DNA from: Bog-473 sp963788125
GTDB taxonomy: Bacteria; Actinomycetota; Acidimicrobiia; Acidimicrobiales; RAAP-2
Reading direction: 5' to 3'
DNA length: 64,000 nt
Assembly (NCBI GenBank): GCA_963788125.1
Contig: CAWBFN010000002.1
Span: 1,302,001 to 1,366,000 of the forward strand
Shown: in pieces, positions 1 through 10,100 of the stretch
Position numbering within the stretch: position 1 is the first letter of the stretch
Layout of the letters: every line of letters begins with the position of its first letter
Translations under genes and position numbers: made by a program
The notes under the pieces: model-generated
What the model saw: only the letters and a program-made list of their open reading frames with translations
Databases searched by the model: none
What the model was told of the DNA's origin: nothing

Positions 1-352
1 CGGTGAGACGGGCGTGCCGACCCTGTCCATGTACGGCGTCGCCAAAGCGGGGGTGATCCAGCTCACCCGCGTCGCTGCGGCGGAGCTGGGGCCGCTCGGT
101 GTCCGGGCCAACGCCGTCGCACCGGGATACGTCGAGACGCCGTTGACCCAGCGCGTCTGGACCGCCGCGGACGGCTCGGTCGACGAGCAGAAACGGGCCG
201 AGACGATCGCCGCCATCGGTGCCCGCTCCCCGCTCGGCGTCATCGGCAGTACCCGCGACATCGCATGGTCGATGCTCTTCCTGGCCAGCGACGCCTCGCG
301 GTTCATCACCGGACAGGTGATCCGCCCCAACGGCGGGGTTCACATGGCATGA
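1..352 (+). CDS. SDR-family dehydrogenase, C-terminal part (cut by window start)
   Basis: The frame is open from the first bases and ends at 352. It encodes the C-terminal half of a classical short-chain dehydrogenase/reductase. The catalytic Tyr and Lys are visible as YGVAK, followed by the helix that packs against the cofactor, the NAVAPGYVETP segment and the terminal FITGQVIRPNGG strand, all typical of NAD(P)-dependent classical SDRs. The N-terminal Rossmann motif lies outside the window. It is followed 10 nt later by a second SDR on the same strand, so the two are probably co-transcribed. Substrate unknown. Confidence 0.85.
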   Translation, partial: GETGVPTLSMYGVAKAGVIQLTRVAAAELGPLGVRANAVAPGYVETPLTQRVWTAADGSVDEQKRAETIAAIGARSPLGVIGSTRDIAWSMLFLASDASRFITGQVIRPNGGVHMA

Positions 353-362
353 GGGAGGGGAC

Positions 363-1169
363 ATGACAGATCTGTTGGGACTGGAGGACCAGCCGACGCT
401 GGTGGTCGGTGGCGGCTACGGCATCGGGCGGGCGACGGCGGTGATGTTGGCCCAGGCCGGGGCGCGCGTGGCCGTCGCCGACATCATCGGCGAACGGGCC
501 AGGGGAGTGGCCGACGAGATCGGCGGGCACGCCATCGTCGCCGACGTGACCGCCGAGGACGGCGCCCGGGCCATCGTCGACGAGGCCCACGACGCCCTCG
601 GCGGCCTGACCCGCGTGGCCAACATCGTCGGTGGCGCAAGCTTCCGCGACTTCGAGACGACCGATCTGGCCCACTGGGAGGCCGAGTTCCGCTTCAACCT
701 GGTCCACCACGTGCTCGTCTGCCAGGCCGCCGGCCGGCACATGCTGGCCGAGGGCGGGGGCGCCATCGCCATGGTGGCCTCGGTCAGCGGGCTGTGGGGC
801 GCGCGCAACCACGCCGCCTACGGCGCCGCCAAGGCCGGCCTCGCCTCGCTGGCCCGGAGCCTCTCCGACGAGTGGGCGCCCCGCGGCATCCGGCTGAACA
901 CGGTCGCACCCGACATCATCGCCACCCCCCGCCACGTCAACAGGCACCCGGCCGGCCCGGCACAGGCCATCGCCGAAATGGACGCCCTGGCCGTCTCGGA
1001 CGGCGTGCCCATCCGGAGGTTCGGCCGTCCCGAGGAGATCGCCGGGCCGCTCGTCTTCCTCCTGTCGAACCTGTCGTCCTTCATGACCGGCCAGTGCCTG
1101 GTGGTGGACGGCGGCACCATGGTCCACTTCCCACACCGAGGAGTGGGCGACCCTCAGCTGCGGTCGTAG
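363..1169 (+). CDS. SDR-family oxidoreductase
   Basis: A 268-aa classical SDR. The Rossmann glycine motif appears near the N-terminus as VVGGGYGIGRAT, the catalytic Ser in the MVASVSG strand and the catalytic Tyr/Lys in YGAAK, with a C-terminal FMTGQCLVVDGGT. The usual NNAG motif reads NIVG here. The ATG at 363 is preceded by a purine-rich Shine-Dalgarno run (GAGGGAGGGG). It follows another SDR by 10 nt, suggesting a pathway with successive hydroxyl/keto oxidations. Substrate cannot be assigned. Confidence 0.88.
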   Translation: MTDLLGLEDQPTLVVGGGYGIGRATAVMLAQAGARVAVADIIGERARGVADEIGGHAIVADVTAEDGARAIVDEAHDALGGLTRVANIVGGASFRDFETTDLAHWEAEFRFNLVHHVLVCQAAGRHMLAEGGGAIAMVASVSGLWGARNHAAYGAAKAGLASLARSLSDEWAPRGIRLNTVAPDIIATPRHVNRHPAGPAQAIAEMDALAVSDGVPIRRFGRPEEIAGPLVFLLSNLSSFMTGQCLVVDGGTMVHFPHRGVGDPQLRS

Positions 1170-1218
1170 CGGCCTCCCGCTCGGCGCCTGACACGCCGGT
1201 GGCCGGCCCGAGCGCGGT

Positions 1219-1620
1219 TCAGTGCCGGTCGATGTAGGTGATGCCCTGGGGTCCGGCGGCGAAGATGTCGATGACCGTGCACCCACTCTCGCCGATCTTC
1301 AGGGGCCCGTAGGCGGTACCGGCCTTGACGACCCGAACGCTGCCCACCTCGTGGAGCTTGCGGGTCACTTCGACGGACCCCTCCACGACGAGTGAGCAGT
1401 AGTCCGAAGGGTGGTGATGGACGGGCACCTCACTGCCCGGGTCGTAGCGCACCAGCACCGCCCGGGTTTCGTCGCCTTCGGCGCCGAACGGGAGCGACTT
1501 GTAGCGCAGCTGGAGCTCGGGCACTTCGACCCAGTCGTCCGTGTCCTTCCAGGTGGTGAACAACTGGCCCTTCGGTGTCCGTTCGGGGGCCTCTGCTGCC
1601 GTGTCTGTCGCTTCGGTCAC
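1219..1620 (-). CDS. Cupin-domain protein
   Basis: A 133-aa single-domain cupin. The conserved barrel contains a HHHPSDY segment, which would supply metal-binding histidines, and a second half with GTAYGPLKIGESG. The start is a GTG at 1620 supported by a strong AAGGAGG Shine-Dalgarno 6 nt upstream. It lies about 85 nt downstream of a DapA-like gene on the same strand. Cupins of this size are often metal-dependent dioxygenases, isomerases or small-molecule binders; the exact role here is unknown. Confidence 0.8.
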   Translation of the reverse strand: MTEATDTAAEAPERTPKGQLFTTWKDTDDWVEVPELQLRYKSLPFGAEGDETRAVLVRYDPGSEVPVHHHPSDYCSLVVEGSVEVTRKLHEVGSVRVVKAGTAYGPLKIGESGCTVIDIFAAGPQGITYIDRH

Positions 1621-1704
1621 GATGCGCCTCCTTCTGGGTCTCCTGCGGAGCCGTTGCCTGATCGTTCACGTTAGCGAGGGAGGCCGCCAGATGTGGGCCC
1701 GCCG

Positions 1705-2727
1705 CTAGGCGCTGGCCAGCTCCTTGGCCAGCCCGGCCTTGGTGAACGCGGTGCGGATCTGCTCCTTGGCCACGTCGGGGAGGATGGCCTGGGGAGGTCG
1801 CGAGTGCGGGTAGTCGCCCATGGGCAGGCCGATGACGGCCGCCGCGTATCGGAAGGCCTCGCCCCAGTGCGTGAAGTAGTCCGGCCGCCCCGGATAGCGC
1901 GTGTACCAGCCGCTCACCGCCTCGCTGAGCTCGTCGAGCCCGAACGTTGTGGCGTACTCGATGGCCTCGGCGATCCGGCCGTCCCAGATGCGGGTCCAGT
2001 ACTCGGTGAGATGCCGTTTCTCCGGCGTCTCCATCAGGTACCCGGCGGTGCCCAGCTGCGCCGGGCCCACGATGCCTTCTTGCAACCACCCGGCGCGGTA
2101 CACGATGGTGTCGCACTCCCAGACGACGAGGCCCGGGGCGAGCGCGTGGATGGCCCGGCTCCGCCAGTGCTGCAGCAGGCCTTCCTTTATGGCGCACACC
2201 GCAGGGACCTCGTCGTAAATCCGGGCGACCTCCTGCGGGCTGAGCACGTAGCCGGACGAGGCGGAGTTGAACAAGCCGAGCGCGATGTCGCTGCGCTCGG
2301 CCACGTACTGGAAGAAACGGAGGACACCCTCGCCGCCGTGGACCTCCATCGGAGGCGTCTGCAGGTAGCAGATGTCGGCTCCGTAGGACTGCGCGTGCTG
2401 GGTGAGCTCGACGCACTCCTTGGCCGATGCCGCGCTCGTGCACGCCTGAATGACCGTGTCGCCACCGACCGCCCGCGCCTCGTCGATCGCCACCTCGACG
2501 AGGCGCTTCCGCTCGTCCATCGTCAGCGACCACCATTCGCCGATGCCACTGGTCAGCCAGAGCATCTGATGGTGCAGGTCGCCGACGCAGTAGCGCACCA
2601 GGGCGCGGTAGGCGTCCCAATCGATGTCGTCCCCGTCCGGGCCGGCGAACGGCGTGTACAGGGAGTCGCCGATGCCGCGGAGCCCCCCGTGGGCGGTCCA
2701 TTCCCGTGCGTCACGTGCAGATGGCAT
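1705..2727 (-). CDS. DapA-like (dihydrodipicolinate synthase family) aldolase/hydratase
   Basis: A 340-aa TIM-barrel protein of the DHDPS/NAL class I aldolase superfamily. The Schiff-base Lys is in CAIKEG (about residue 181). The position that is usually Tyr in the YN motif is Phe here (GLFNS, about residue 153), so it is unlikely to be a true dihydrodipicolinate synthase. The ATG has a good AAAGGAGAG ribosome site. It sits 9 nt downstream of an SDR and upstream of a cupin, so a small catabolic operon of aldolase or hydratase plus dehydrogenase is likely. Confidence 0.85.
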   Translation of the reverse strand: MPSARDAREWTAHGGLRGIGDSLYTPFAGPDGDDIDWDAYRALVRYCVGDLHHQMLWLTSGIGEWWSLTMDERKRLVEVAIDEARAVGGDTVIQACTSAASAKECVELTQHAQSYGADICYLQTPPMEVHGGEGVLRFFQYVAERSDIALGLFNSASSGYVLSPQEVARIYDEVPAVCAIKEGLLQHWRSRAIHALAPGLVVWECDTIVYRAGWLQEGIVGPAQLGTAGYLMETPEKRHLTEYWTRIWDGRIAEAIEYATTFGLDELSEAVSGWYTRYPGRPDYFTHWGEAFRYAAAVIGLPMGDYPHSRPPQAILPDVAKEQIRTAFTKAGLAKELASA

Positions 2728-2736
2728 CTCTCTCCT

Positions 2737-3546
2737 TTAGAGCCGACCCAGCTCGGCGAGGAAGGTCTGGGTGTGGGCGATCCTGCCCGTCATGGTCGCC
2801 GGGTCACCGGTGCACAGGGCGAACACGGTCTCGGTGATGAGGCTGATGTCCTCGGTGTCGGTCTTGGCCAGGTCGAGCGTGCCCGCCCCGGGCGTGGCGA
2901 CCGGATCAGTCGGCGCGGCGGCGTTGACCGCGATCCCGTCGTCGTAGAGCTCGGCCGCGAGGGACACCGTCAGGCGGTTGAGCGCCGCCTTGAGCGTGCC
3001 GTAAATGCCGAAGCCGGCGGTGCGGTCGAACTCCGAGAACGGCGGTCCCGGTGGCAGGTCGCCGCCGACGGAGGTGAGGTTCACGATCCATCCCCGCCGA
3101 CGCTCGCGCATGGCCGGCAGCACGAGCTGGGTCAGGTGCAGCGGGGCCACGACGTGCATCTCGAACATGAGCTTCACCCGGCGCTCGGGGAACTCGTCCA
3201 ACGGTCGCAGGAAGGTGACCGCGGCGTCGTTCACCAGGATGTCGGGGTGCCCGACCTGTTCGACGACCTCGGCCACGAGGCGCTCCCGGTCCTCGCTCTT
3301 GGACAGGTCGGCCTGTACGGGTACGGCCGTACCACCGGCGGCCGTTATCTCCTCGCAGGTCTCCCGCAGCGAGCCCACGTAGGCGGCGTCGGGCTCCATC
3401 GTGCGGGCGGCGATGGCCACGGTCGCCCCCTCCGCCGCCAGTCGCTGGGCGATGGCCTTCCCCAGTCCCCGGCTGGCGCCGGTTACCAGCGCGATCTTTC
3501 CCTCGCAGTGCCCGGCCAACTGACCCTCCCCTCGGAACTCGGTCAT
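2737..3546 (-). CDS. SDR-family dehydrogenase
   Basis: A 269-aa classical SDR from the ATG at 3546; an in-frame start at 3594 would overlap the divergent gene. It has the cofactor motif TGASRGLG, NDAAV in place of NNAG, a Ser-containing NLTSVGG strand and YGTLK as the catalytic Tyr/Lys. It is first in a leftward operon with the DapA-like and cupin genes. Its start codon is only 9 nt from the divergent kinase start at 3556, so the two promoters must overlap each other's coding sequence. Confidence 0.83.
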   Translation of the reverse strand: MTEFRGEGQLAGHCEGKIALVTGASRGLGKAIAQRLAAEGATVAIAARTMEPDAAYVGSLRETCEEITAAGGTAVPVQADLSKSEDRERLVAEVVEQVGHPDILVNDAAVTFLRPLDEFPERRVKLMFEMHVVAPLHLTQLVLPAMRERRRGWIVNLTSVGGDLPPGPPFSEFDRTAGFGIYGTLKAALNRLTVSLAAELYDDGIAVNAAAPTDPVATPGAGTLDLAKTDTEDISLITETVFALCTGDPATMTGRIAHTQTFLAELGRL

Positions 3547-3555
3547 AGTACATGG

Positions 3556-4545
3556 ATGGCCGGTAGAGAGCTCGATCTGGCGGATCTCGGGCAACGCCTG
3601 GCCGGGGCGGGGATCGAGGAGATCCGCCCCCTGACGGGCGGGGCCTCGGGTCTCACCTACGCAGCCACAATGACCACGGCCGATCGACGGCCGGTGGTCA
3701 TAAAGGTCGCGCCGCCGGGGGTCGCGCCCGTGCTGAACCGCGACGTGCTGCGCCAGGCGCGGCTCCTACGGGTGCTGGGACCGACGCCGGTCCCGGTCCC
3801 CGAGGTGCTCTGGGAGGACGCCGGCCACCCCCCCGAGGTCCCACCGCTGTTCGTCATGTCCTACGTCGGGGGTGTCTCCTTCGAGCCACTGTTCGACCCC
3901 GACGACGGAGCGTCAGACGCCCACGTGGCCGTGGTGGCCCGACGGATGGCCAGTGCGGCGCGCGTCCTGGCGGCGCTGCACGCGCTCGAGCCGGGCGCTC
4001 TGGGCCTGGCCGGAGAGCCACGGGTGGGCATGGACGAGGAGATCGAGCGCTGGGCCCGCCTCCTCCAGACCGTCGACCCCGCCCTGGCGCCCGGTTGGGA
4101 CGATGTGGCCTCGGCCCTGAGGGCCAGCGTGCCCCCCTCGCCGGTGGACGCCATCGTGCACGGCGATTTCCGACTGGGCAACCTCCTGGCGGTCGGCGCC
4201 GACATCGAAGCCGTCGTCGACTGGGAGATCTGGTCCATCGGCGACCCGCGCGTCGACCTCGGCTGGTTCCTGGTCAACGCCGACCCGGCCACCTATCGCC
4301 GCTCCACCCGCTACGCGGGCGCCCTGCCCTCGGCCCGGGAGCTGGGCGACCAGTACGCCGACGCGCTCGGCCGCCACGTCCCCGACGTCGGGTGGTTCGA
4401 GGCCTTGGCCTGCTTCAAGTCCACGGCGACATGGGCGTTGATCGTCAAGCACAACCGGCGGCGCACCGTCCCCGATCCGGCGCACGAGGAGATGGCGGGG
4501 ACGCTGCCACACCTCCTCGAGCGGGCGCGCGCGCTGCTCGGATAG
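3556..4545 (+). CDS. APH-fold phosphotransferase, ACAD10/11 kinase type
   Basis: A 329-aa aminoglycoside-phosphotransferase-fold kinase. It has an N-lobe with VVIKVAPPG, the catalytic loop VHGDFRLGN and the Mg-binding segment VVDWEIWSIGDPRVDLGW. This subgroup is not an antibiotic-resistance family in practice. It is commonly linked to acyl-CoA dehydrogenases, and in human ACAD10/ACAD11 the same kinase domain is fused to the dehydrogenase and phosphorylates 4-hydroxyacyl-CoA. A dehydrogenase with the ACAD10/11-like ADGPTEVH motif is the convergent neighbour. No clear ribosome site precedes the ATG, so leaderless translation is possible. Confidence 0.87.
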   Translation: MAGRELDLADLGQRLAGAGIEEIRPLTGGASGLTYAATMTTADRRPVVIKVAPPGVAPVLNRDVLRQARLLRVLGPTPVPVPEVLWEDAGHPPEVPPLFVMSYVGGVSFEPLFDPDDGASDAHVAVVARRMASAARVLAALHALEPGALGLAGEPRVGMDEEIERWARLLQTVDPALAPGWDDVASALRASVPPSPVDAIVHGDFRLGNLLAVGADIEAVVDWEIWSIGDPRVDLGWFLVNADPATYRRSTRYAGALPSARELGDQYADALGRHVPDVGWFEALACFKSTATWALIVKHNRRRTVPDPAHEEMAGTLPHLLERARALLG

Positions 4546-4578
4546 AGCCCGGCGGGGCGCTCGGGGAGAGCCGGTCGT

Positions 4579-5877
4579 TCAGGTCGTCTGCGGGACGCGC
4601 GACAGTCGGTCGGCGAACTTGGCCTCGGCGGCGGCACGAAGGCGGGGTAGGTGCTCGGACGGGAACATGTCCGGCGCGGGCTGATAGCCCTTGAGCACCT
4701 GTCGGGCCAGCGTCACCTTGTGGACCTCGGTGGGCCCGTCGGCCAGCCCGAGGACGAACGACTCCACCAGGTCGCGCACGAAGGGCATCTCGTGGGTGGT
4801 GCCCAGGGAGCCGTGAAGCTGGAGGGCGCGGCCCGAGACGTCGTGCAGCACCTTTTGCATCATGGCCTTCACCGCGGAGATGTCGGTCCGCACGGCCTTG
4901 TAGTCGCGCAGCTGGTCGATCTTCCACGCCGTCTGCATGGTCAGGAGCCGGAAGCTCTCGATCTCCATCCACGAATCGGCGATCATCTCCTGCACCATCT
5001 GTTTGTTGCCGAGCATCTCGCCCTGGGTGTACCGGGACACCGCCCGCTCGCACAGCATGTCGAAGATCCGTCGGACGAGACCGACCGTGCGCATGGCGTG
5101 GTGGATACGGCCTCCGCCCAGGCGAGTCTGGGCCACCACGAAGGCGCCGCCTCGGGGGCCGAGCATGTGGTCGGCGGGGACCCGCACGTCCTCGTAGCGG
5201 ACGTAGCCCTCGTAGCCCTCGCCCACCGGCTCGTACCCCATGCCGACGGTGCGCAGCACGTTGATGCCGGGCGTCTCGGCGGGCACCACGAACATGGAAT
5301 GGCGCTCGTAGGGGGCGGCCTCGGGATCGGTCACGGCCATCACGATGAGGAAGGAGGCCAGCGAGGCGAACGAGGTGAACCACTTCTCCCCGTTGATGAC
5401 CCATTCGTCGCCGTCGAGGGTGGCCGTGGTGGTGAAGATCTTCGGGTCGGCGCCGCCCTGGGGCTCGGTCATGGAGAACGCGGAGACGATCCGGTTGTCG
5501 AGCAGTGGCTCGAGGTACCGTTCCTTCAGCTCCGGCGTGCCGTAGTGGGCGAGGATCTCGCTGTTGCCCGAGTCGGGTGCCTGGCAACCGAACACGATCG
5601 GCGCGCACACCGACCGCCCGAGGATCTCGTTGAGCAGGCCGAGCTTCACCTGCCCGTACCCCGGTCCGCCCAGGTGGGCCCCGAGGTGGGTGGCCCACAG
5701 GCCGCGGTCCTTGACCACCGCCTGCAACGGGGGGATGAGGGCCTGGCGCACCGGATCGGCAAGATCGTGGGACTCCTTGACCACGAGGTCGAGCGGCTCG
5801 CACTCCTCGCGAACGAACTCTCTGGCCCAGGCCAGCTTCTCGGCGTACTCGGGCTCGGTGGAGAAGTCCCAGGCCAT
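4579..5877 (-). CDS. Acyl-CoA dehydrogenase, ACAD10/11-like
   Basis: A 432-aa FAD-dependent acyl-CoA dehydrogenase. Family landmarks include the FSMTEPQGGADP flavin-binding segment, the EWVINGEKWFTS loop, and a C-terminal LADGPTEVH motif where classic medium-chain enzymes have YEGT. The ADGPxEVH form is the signature of the ACAD10/ACAD11 branch. The start is supported by a GAGGAGG ribosome site. It converges with the kinase gene ending at 4545 and diverges from the SDR-thiolase-hydratase operon starting at 5973. Confidence 0.92.
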   Translation of the reverse strand: MAWDFSTEPEYAEKLAWAREFVREECEPLDLVVKESHDLADPVRQALIPPLQAVVKDRGLWATHLGAHLGGPGYGQVKLGLLNEILGRSVCAPIVFGCQAPDSGNSEILAHYGTPELKERYLEPLLDNRIVSAFSMTEPQGGADPKIFTTTATLDGDEWVINGEKWFTSFASLASFLIVMAVTDPEAAPYERHSMFVVPAETPGINVLRTVGMGYEPVGEGYEGYVRYEDVRVPADHMLGPRGGAFVVAQTRLGGGRIHHAMRTVGLVRRIFDMLCERAVSRYTQGEMLGNKQMVQEMIADSWMEIESFRLLTMQTAWKIDQLRDYKAVRTDISAVKAMMQKVLHDVSGRALQLHGSLGTTHEMPFVRDLVESFVLGLADGPTEVHKVTLARQVLKGYQPAPDMFPSEHLPRLRAAAEAKFADRLSRVPQTT

Positions 5878-5972
5878 GTCGGTTCCTCCTCGGTTGGGTC
5901 TATGGCGCCCCGACTGTGATAGAGACAGGGACGACAGTCAAGTTCAACAATCACGTCGAGAGGGAGCAGGAC

Positions 5973-6866
5973 ATGGTGGCTGGGGGAATGTGCGACGGGC
6001 GCGTCTGCATCGTGACCGGCGGCGGTCGGGGACTGGGGCGTGAATACGCCACCCTGCTCGCCGCCAACGGGGCAAAGATCGTCGTCAACGACCTCGGTGG
6101 GAGCCGCGACGGCGAGGGACAAGATGCCGGCCCGGCCGACGAGGTGGTTGCCGAGATCCGCGCCGCCGGCGGCGAGGCGGTGGCCAACGCCGACGACATC
6201 AGCACATGGGACGGGGCCGCCCGGTTGGTGCAGCAGGCGGTCGACACCTTCGGTGGCCTCGACGTGCTGGTCAACAACGCGGGCATCCTGCGCGACCGGA
6301 TGATGTTCTCCATGTCCGAAGAGGAGTGGGACGCCGTCATCCGCGTCCACCTCAAGGGGACCTTCGGCCCCAGCCACCACGCGGCGGTCTACTGGCGGGA
6401 GCGGGCCAAGGGCGGTGCCACCAACGACGCCCGGCTGATCAACACCACCTCCGTCTCGGGTCTCTACGCCAACCCGGGCCAGTCGAACTATGGGGCGGCC
6501 AAAGCCGGTATCGCCGCCTTCACCCAGATCGCGGCCCAGGAGCTCGGACGGTACGGCGTCACCGCCAACGCCATCGCCCCCGGTGCGATGACCCGGCTCA
6601 CCTCCGACCTCCCGGTCTCCGACGAGATCCGCGAGAAGTTCTCCCCCGGGTGGGTGGCCCCGGTCATCGTCTGGTTGGCCTCTCCCGACTCGGCTGACGT
6701 GACCGGCCAGGTCATAGAGGCCTCGGGCCTGGTCCTGGCCGTGGCCGAGGGATGGCATCGCGGGCCCTCCACCGGGCCGGTGGGGTCGCCCGCAGAGGTC
6801 GGCCCGGCCGTGCGCAAGCTGCTCACCGAGGCCCAGCCCCGCACGCTGTTCAACGAGGTGAACTGA
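5973..6866 (+). CDS. SDR dehydrogenase, 3-hydroxyacyl-CoA/HSD17B4-like
   Basis: A 297-aa SDR similar to the dehydrogenase unit of multifunctional beta-oxidation enzymes. It has VTGGGRGLGREYA, the NDLGGSRDGEG linker, NNAGI, a Ser in NTTSVSG and YGAAK. ATG 5973 is chosen because AGGGAG lies about 8 nt upstream; an earlier in-frame GTG at 5916 lacks this. It leads a rightward operon (SDR, thiolase, enoyl-CoA hydratase, CoA-transferase) covering most steps of one beta-oxidation cycle. Likely oxidises 3-hydroxyacyl-CoA; the chain is unknown. Confidence 0.88.
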   Translation: MVAGGMCDGRVCIVTGGGRGLGREYATLLAANGAKIVVNDLGGSRDGEGQDAGPADEVVAEIRAAGGEAVANADDISTWDGAARLVQQAVDTFGGLDVLVNNAGILRDRMMFSMSEEEWDAVIRVHLKGTFGPSHHAAVYWRERAKGGATNDARLINTTSVSGLYANPGQSNYGAAKAGIAAFTQIAAQELGRYGVTANAIAPGAMTRLTSDLPVSDEIREKFSPGWVAPVIVWLASPDSADVTGQVIEASGLVLAVAEGWHRGPSTGPVGSPAEVGPAVRKLLTEAQPRTLFNEVN

Positions 6867-6868
6867 TC

Positions 6869-8095
<1,227 letters not shown>

Positions 8096-8108
8096 CGGCG
8101 GCCGAGAG

Positions 8109-8885
8109 GTGGTCACGCTCAGCGTCGAGCCGCACGGACCCGGCGTGGTGGTCCTGCGACTCGAACGGCCCGAGCGGCTCAATGCGATCAACGAGGTCAT
8201 GGTCCGTGAACTCCACGAGGCGTGCGAGCGAATCGCTCAGGACCGCGAGGTGCGTGTCGTCGTGCTGACCGGCGCCGGGCGGGGCTTCTGCTCGGGCATC
8301 GACATGCGCGACTTCGGCCCGGCGATGCTCGAGCCCTCGGACCCGGCGATCGACCGCCTGCGCTTCCAAGAGCGGATGGCGTCGCTACCCAAGGCGATCC
8401 GGGACTTGCCCCAGCCGGTGGTCGCGGCGGTCAACGGGCCGGCGGTCGGTGGTGGCCTCGCCCTGTGCCTGGCGGCCGATGTGCGGCTCTGCTCGGCGTC
8501 GGCGTCGTTCGGCAATGCCGCCGTCCTCATCGGCCTCAGCGGGGCCGAAATGGGCATGAGCTACCACCTCCCCCGGATCGTCGGTACCAGCGTGGCCGCC
8601 GACTGGATGCTCACGGGGCGGACGGTGACGGCTGAGGAGGCCCATCGGCGCGGTCTGGTCAGTGAGCTGGTGGAGGACGATCGGCTCCTCGACCGGGCCC
8701 TGGAGCTGGCCGGACAGATCTCGGCGCACTCGGCCCTCGGCGTGCAGATGACGAAGAGGGCGTTGCAGCTCAACACCGATGCCCCGGGCCTCGACGCCGC
8801 ACTGGAGGTCGAGAACCGCAACCAGGTCATCACCCATGCCACCAGCGAGGCCGCCGCCGCACGGGCGAGGTGGGCGGGACGATGA
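8109..8885 (+). CDS. Enoyl-CoA hydratase/isomerase family protein
   Basis: A 258-aa crotonase-fold protein starting at GTG 8109. The oxyanion-hole segments are GRGFCSGIDMRDF and NGPAVGGGLALCLAADVRL. The region usually carrying the catalytic Glu reads SGAEMGMSYHLPR. It is 13 nt after the thiolase and overlaps the CoA-transferase by 4 nt, so it belongs to the operon from 5973. Hydration of 2-enoyl-CoA is the default assignment; isomerase or ring-related activity is not excluded. Confidence 0.9.
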   Translation: MVTLSVEPHGPGVVVLRLERPERLNAINEVMVRELHEACERIAQDREVRVVVLTGAGRGFCSGIDMRDFGPAMLEPSDPAIDRLRFQERMASLPKAIRDLPQPVVAAVNGPAVGGGLALCLAADVRLCSASASFGNAAVLIGLSGAEMGMSYHLPRIVGTSVAADWMLTGRTVTAEEAHRRGLVSELVEDDRLLDRALELAGQISAHSALGVQMTKRALQLNTDAPGLDAALEVENRNQVITHATSEAAAARARWAGR

Positions 8886-10031
8886 GAGCGGGACCGCTGC
8901 AGGGCGTCCGGGTCGTGATGCTGGCCGGGCTGGGCCCCGGGCCCTTCTGCGGCATGGTGCTGGCCGATCTGGGCGCGGACGTGGTGCGCATCGACAAGCT
9001 CGCCGACGTCGACCAGGGTCCTCCCATTGACGGGGTCATGCGCCGCAACCAGCGCTCGGTAGCGATCGACCTCAAGGACCCGCGGGGTCGTGATCTCACG
9101 CGGTCCTTGGCCGACGCGGCCGACGCCTTCGTCGACGTGTACCGACCCGGGGTCGCCGAGCGTCTCGGGGTCGGTCCCGAGGACCTGCTCGAACGCAACC
9201 CGCGGCTCGTCTACGCCCGCATGACGGGCTACGGCCAGGACGGCCCCTACGCGGCGATGGCCGGTCACGACATCAACTACATCGCCCTCAGCGGCGCCCT
9301 TCACGCCATCGGTCCCGCCGATGCCCCGGTGCCCCCCCTCAACCTGATCGGCGACTTCGGTGGAGGCGGCATGCTCCTGGCCGTGGGCATCTTGAGCGGC
9401 GTTCTGGAGGCGAGGGCTAGTGGCGCCGGTCAGGTGATCGACGTGTCCATGCTCGACGGTGCCGCCCTGCTGCTGGCGCCGATCTACGGCCTGCTGGCCC
9501 AGGGGGAGTGGCGGGACCGGCGCCAGTCCAACGTGGTCGATGGCGGCGCCCACTTCTACCGGACCTACGAGACCGCCGACGGCAGGCACTTCTCGGTGGG
9601 CGCCATTGAGCCGCAGTTCTACGCCGAACTGTGCACCCGCCTCGGTGTCGAGGTGCCCCAGGCCGGCGACGACCCCACCGCCTGGGCGGCCCACGGCGAG
9701 GTGATGGCCGCCCGGTTCCGGGAGAAGACGCGCGCCGAGTGGGTGGAGCAGCTGGTGACGCCCGGCTCGTGTGCGGCGCCCGTGCTGAGCCTGTCCGAAG
9801 CGCCGTTGCACGCGCAGAACCAGTACCGCCGCACCTTCGTGGAGGTCGACGGGGTGGTGCAACCGGCCCCCGCACCGCGCTTCTCGCGCACGACGACGGA
9901 GGATCCGGGCGGGCCGGCCCTCCCCGGCGACCACACGCTCGAGCGCGCTGGCCGAGCTCGGGCTCGACCAGGCGACGGTCGACTCCCTCGTCGCCGAGGG
10001 CGTGGTCCGACAGAGCGCGCCCCGTCGCTGA
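8882..10031 (+). CDS. CaiB/BaiF family CoA-transferase (AMACR-like), apparent frameshift
   Basis: The gene starts at ATG 8882 (ATGA overlap) and encodes a type III CoA-transferase or racemase. It has the N-terminal GVRVVMLAG and ADLGADVVRID, DVSMLDG around the expected active-site acid, and a C-terminal GDHT motif. In the continuous frame, homology stops at about 9943 and is followed by an Arg-rich tail to 10150. Skipping one base near 9944 (in GAGCGCGCTG) restores a family-like C-terminus, HTLEALAELGLDQATV, ending at TGA 10029-10031. The repaired product is about 382 aa, a normal family length. Confidence 0.82.
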
Positions 10032-10100
10032 GAGGACACCCGGGACGCGCTCCTCGGACAGGGGCCCGGGTGGGCAGGACGGTTCGCCAGGACCACCAGG

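Noticed and set aside
1693..3555. Long plus-strand frame upstream of the kinase (over 600 codons)
   Set aside because: It is antisense to the DapA-like and SDR genes and rich in Val/Arg/Gly typical of high-GC shadows. The real kinase starts at 3556.
3556..4545. Antibiotic (aminoglycoside) resistance gene
   Set aside because: The APH fold is shared, but motifs and acyl-CoA context indicate the ACAD-linked kinase group.
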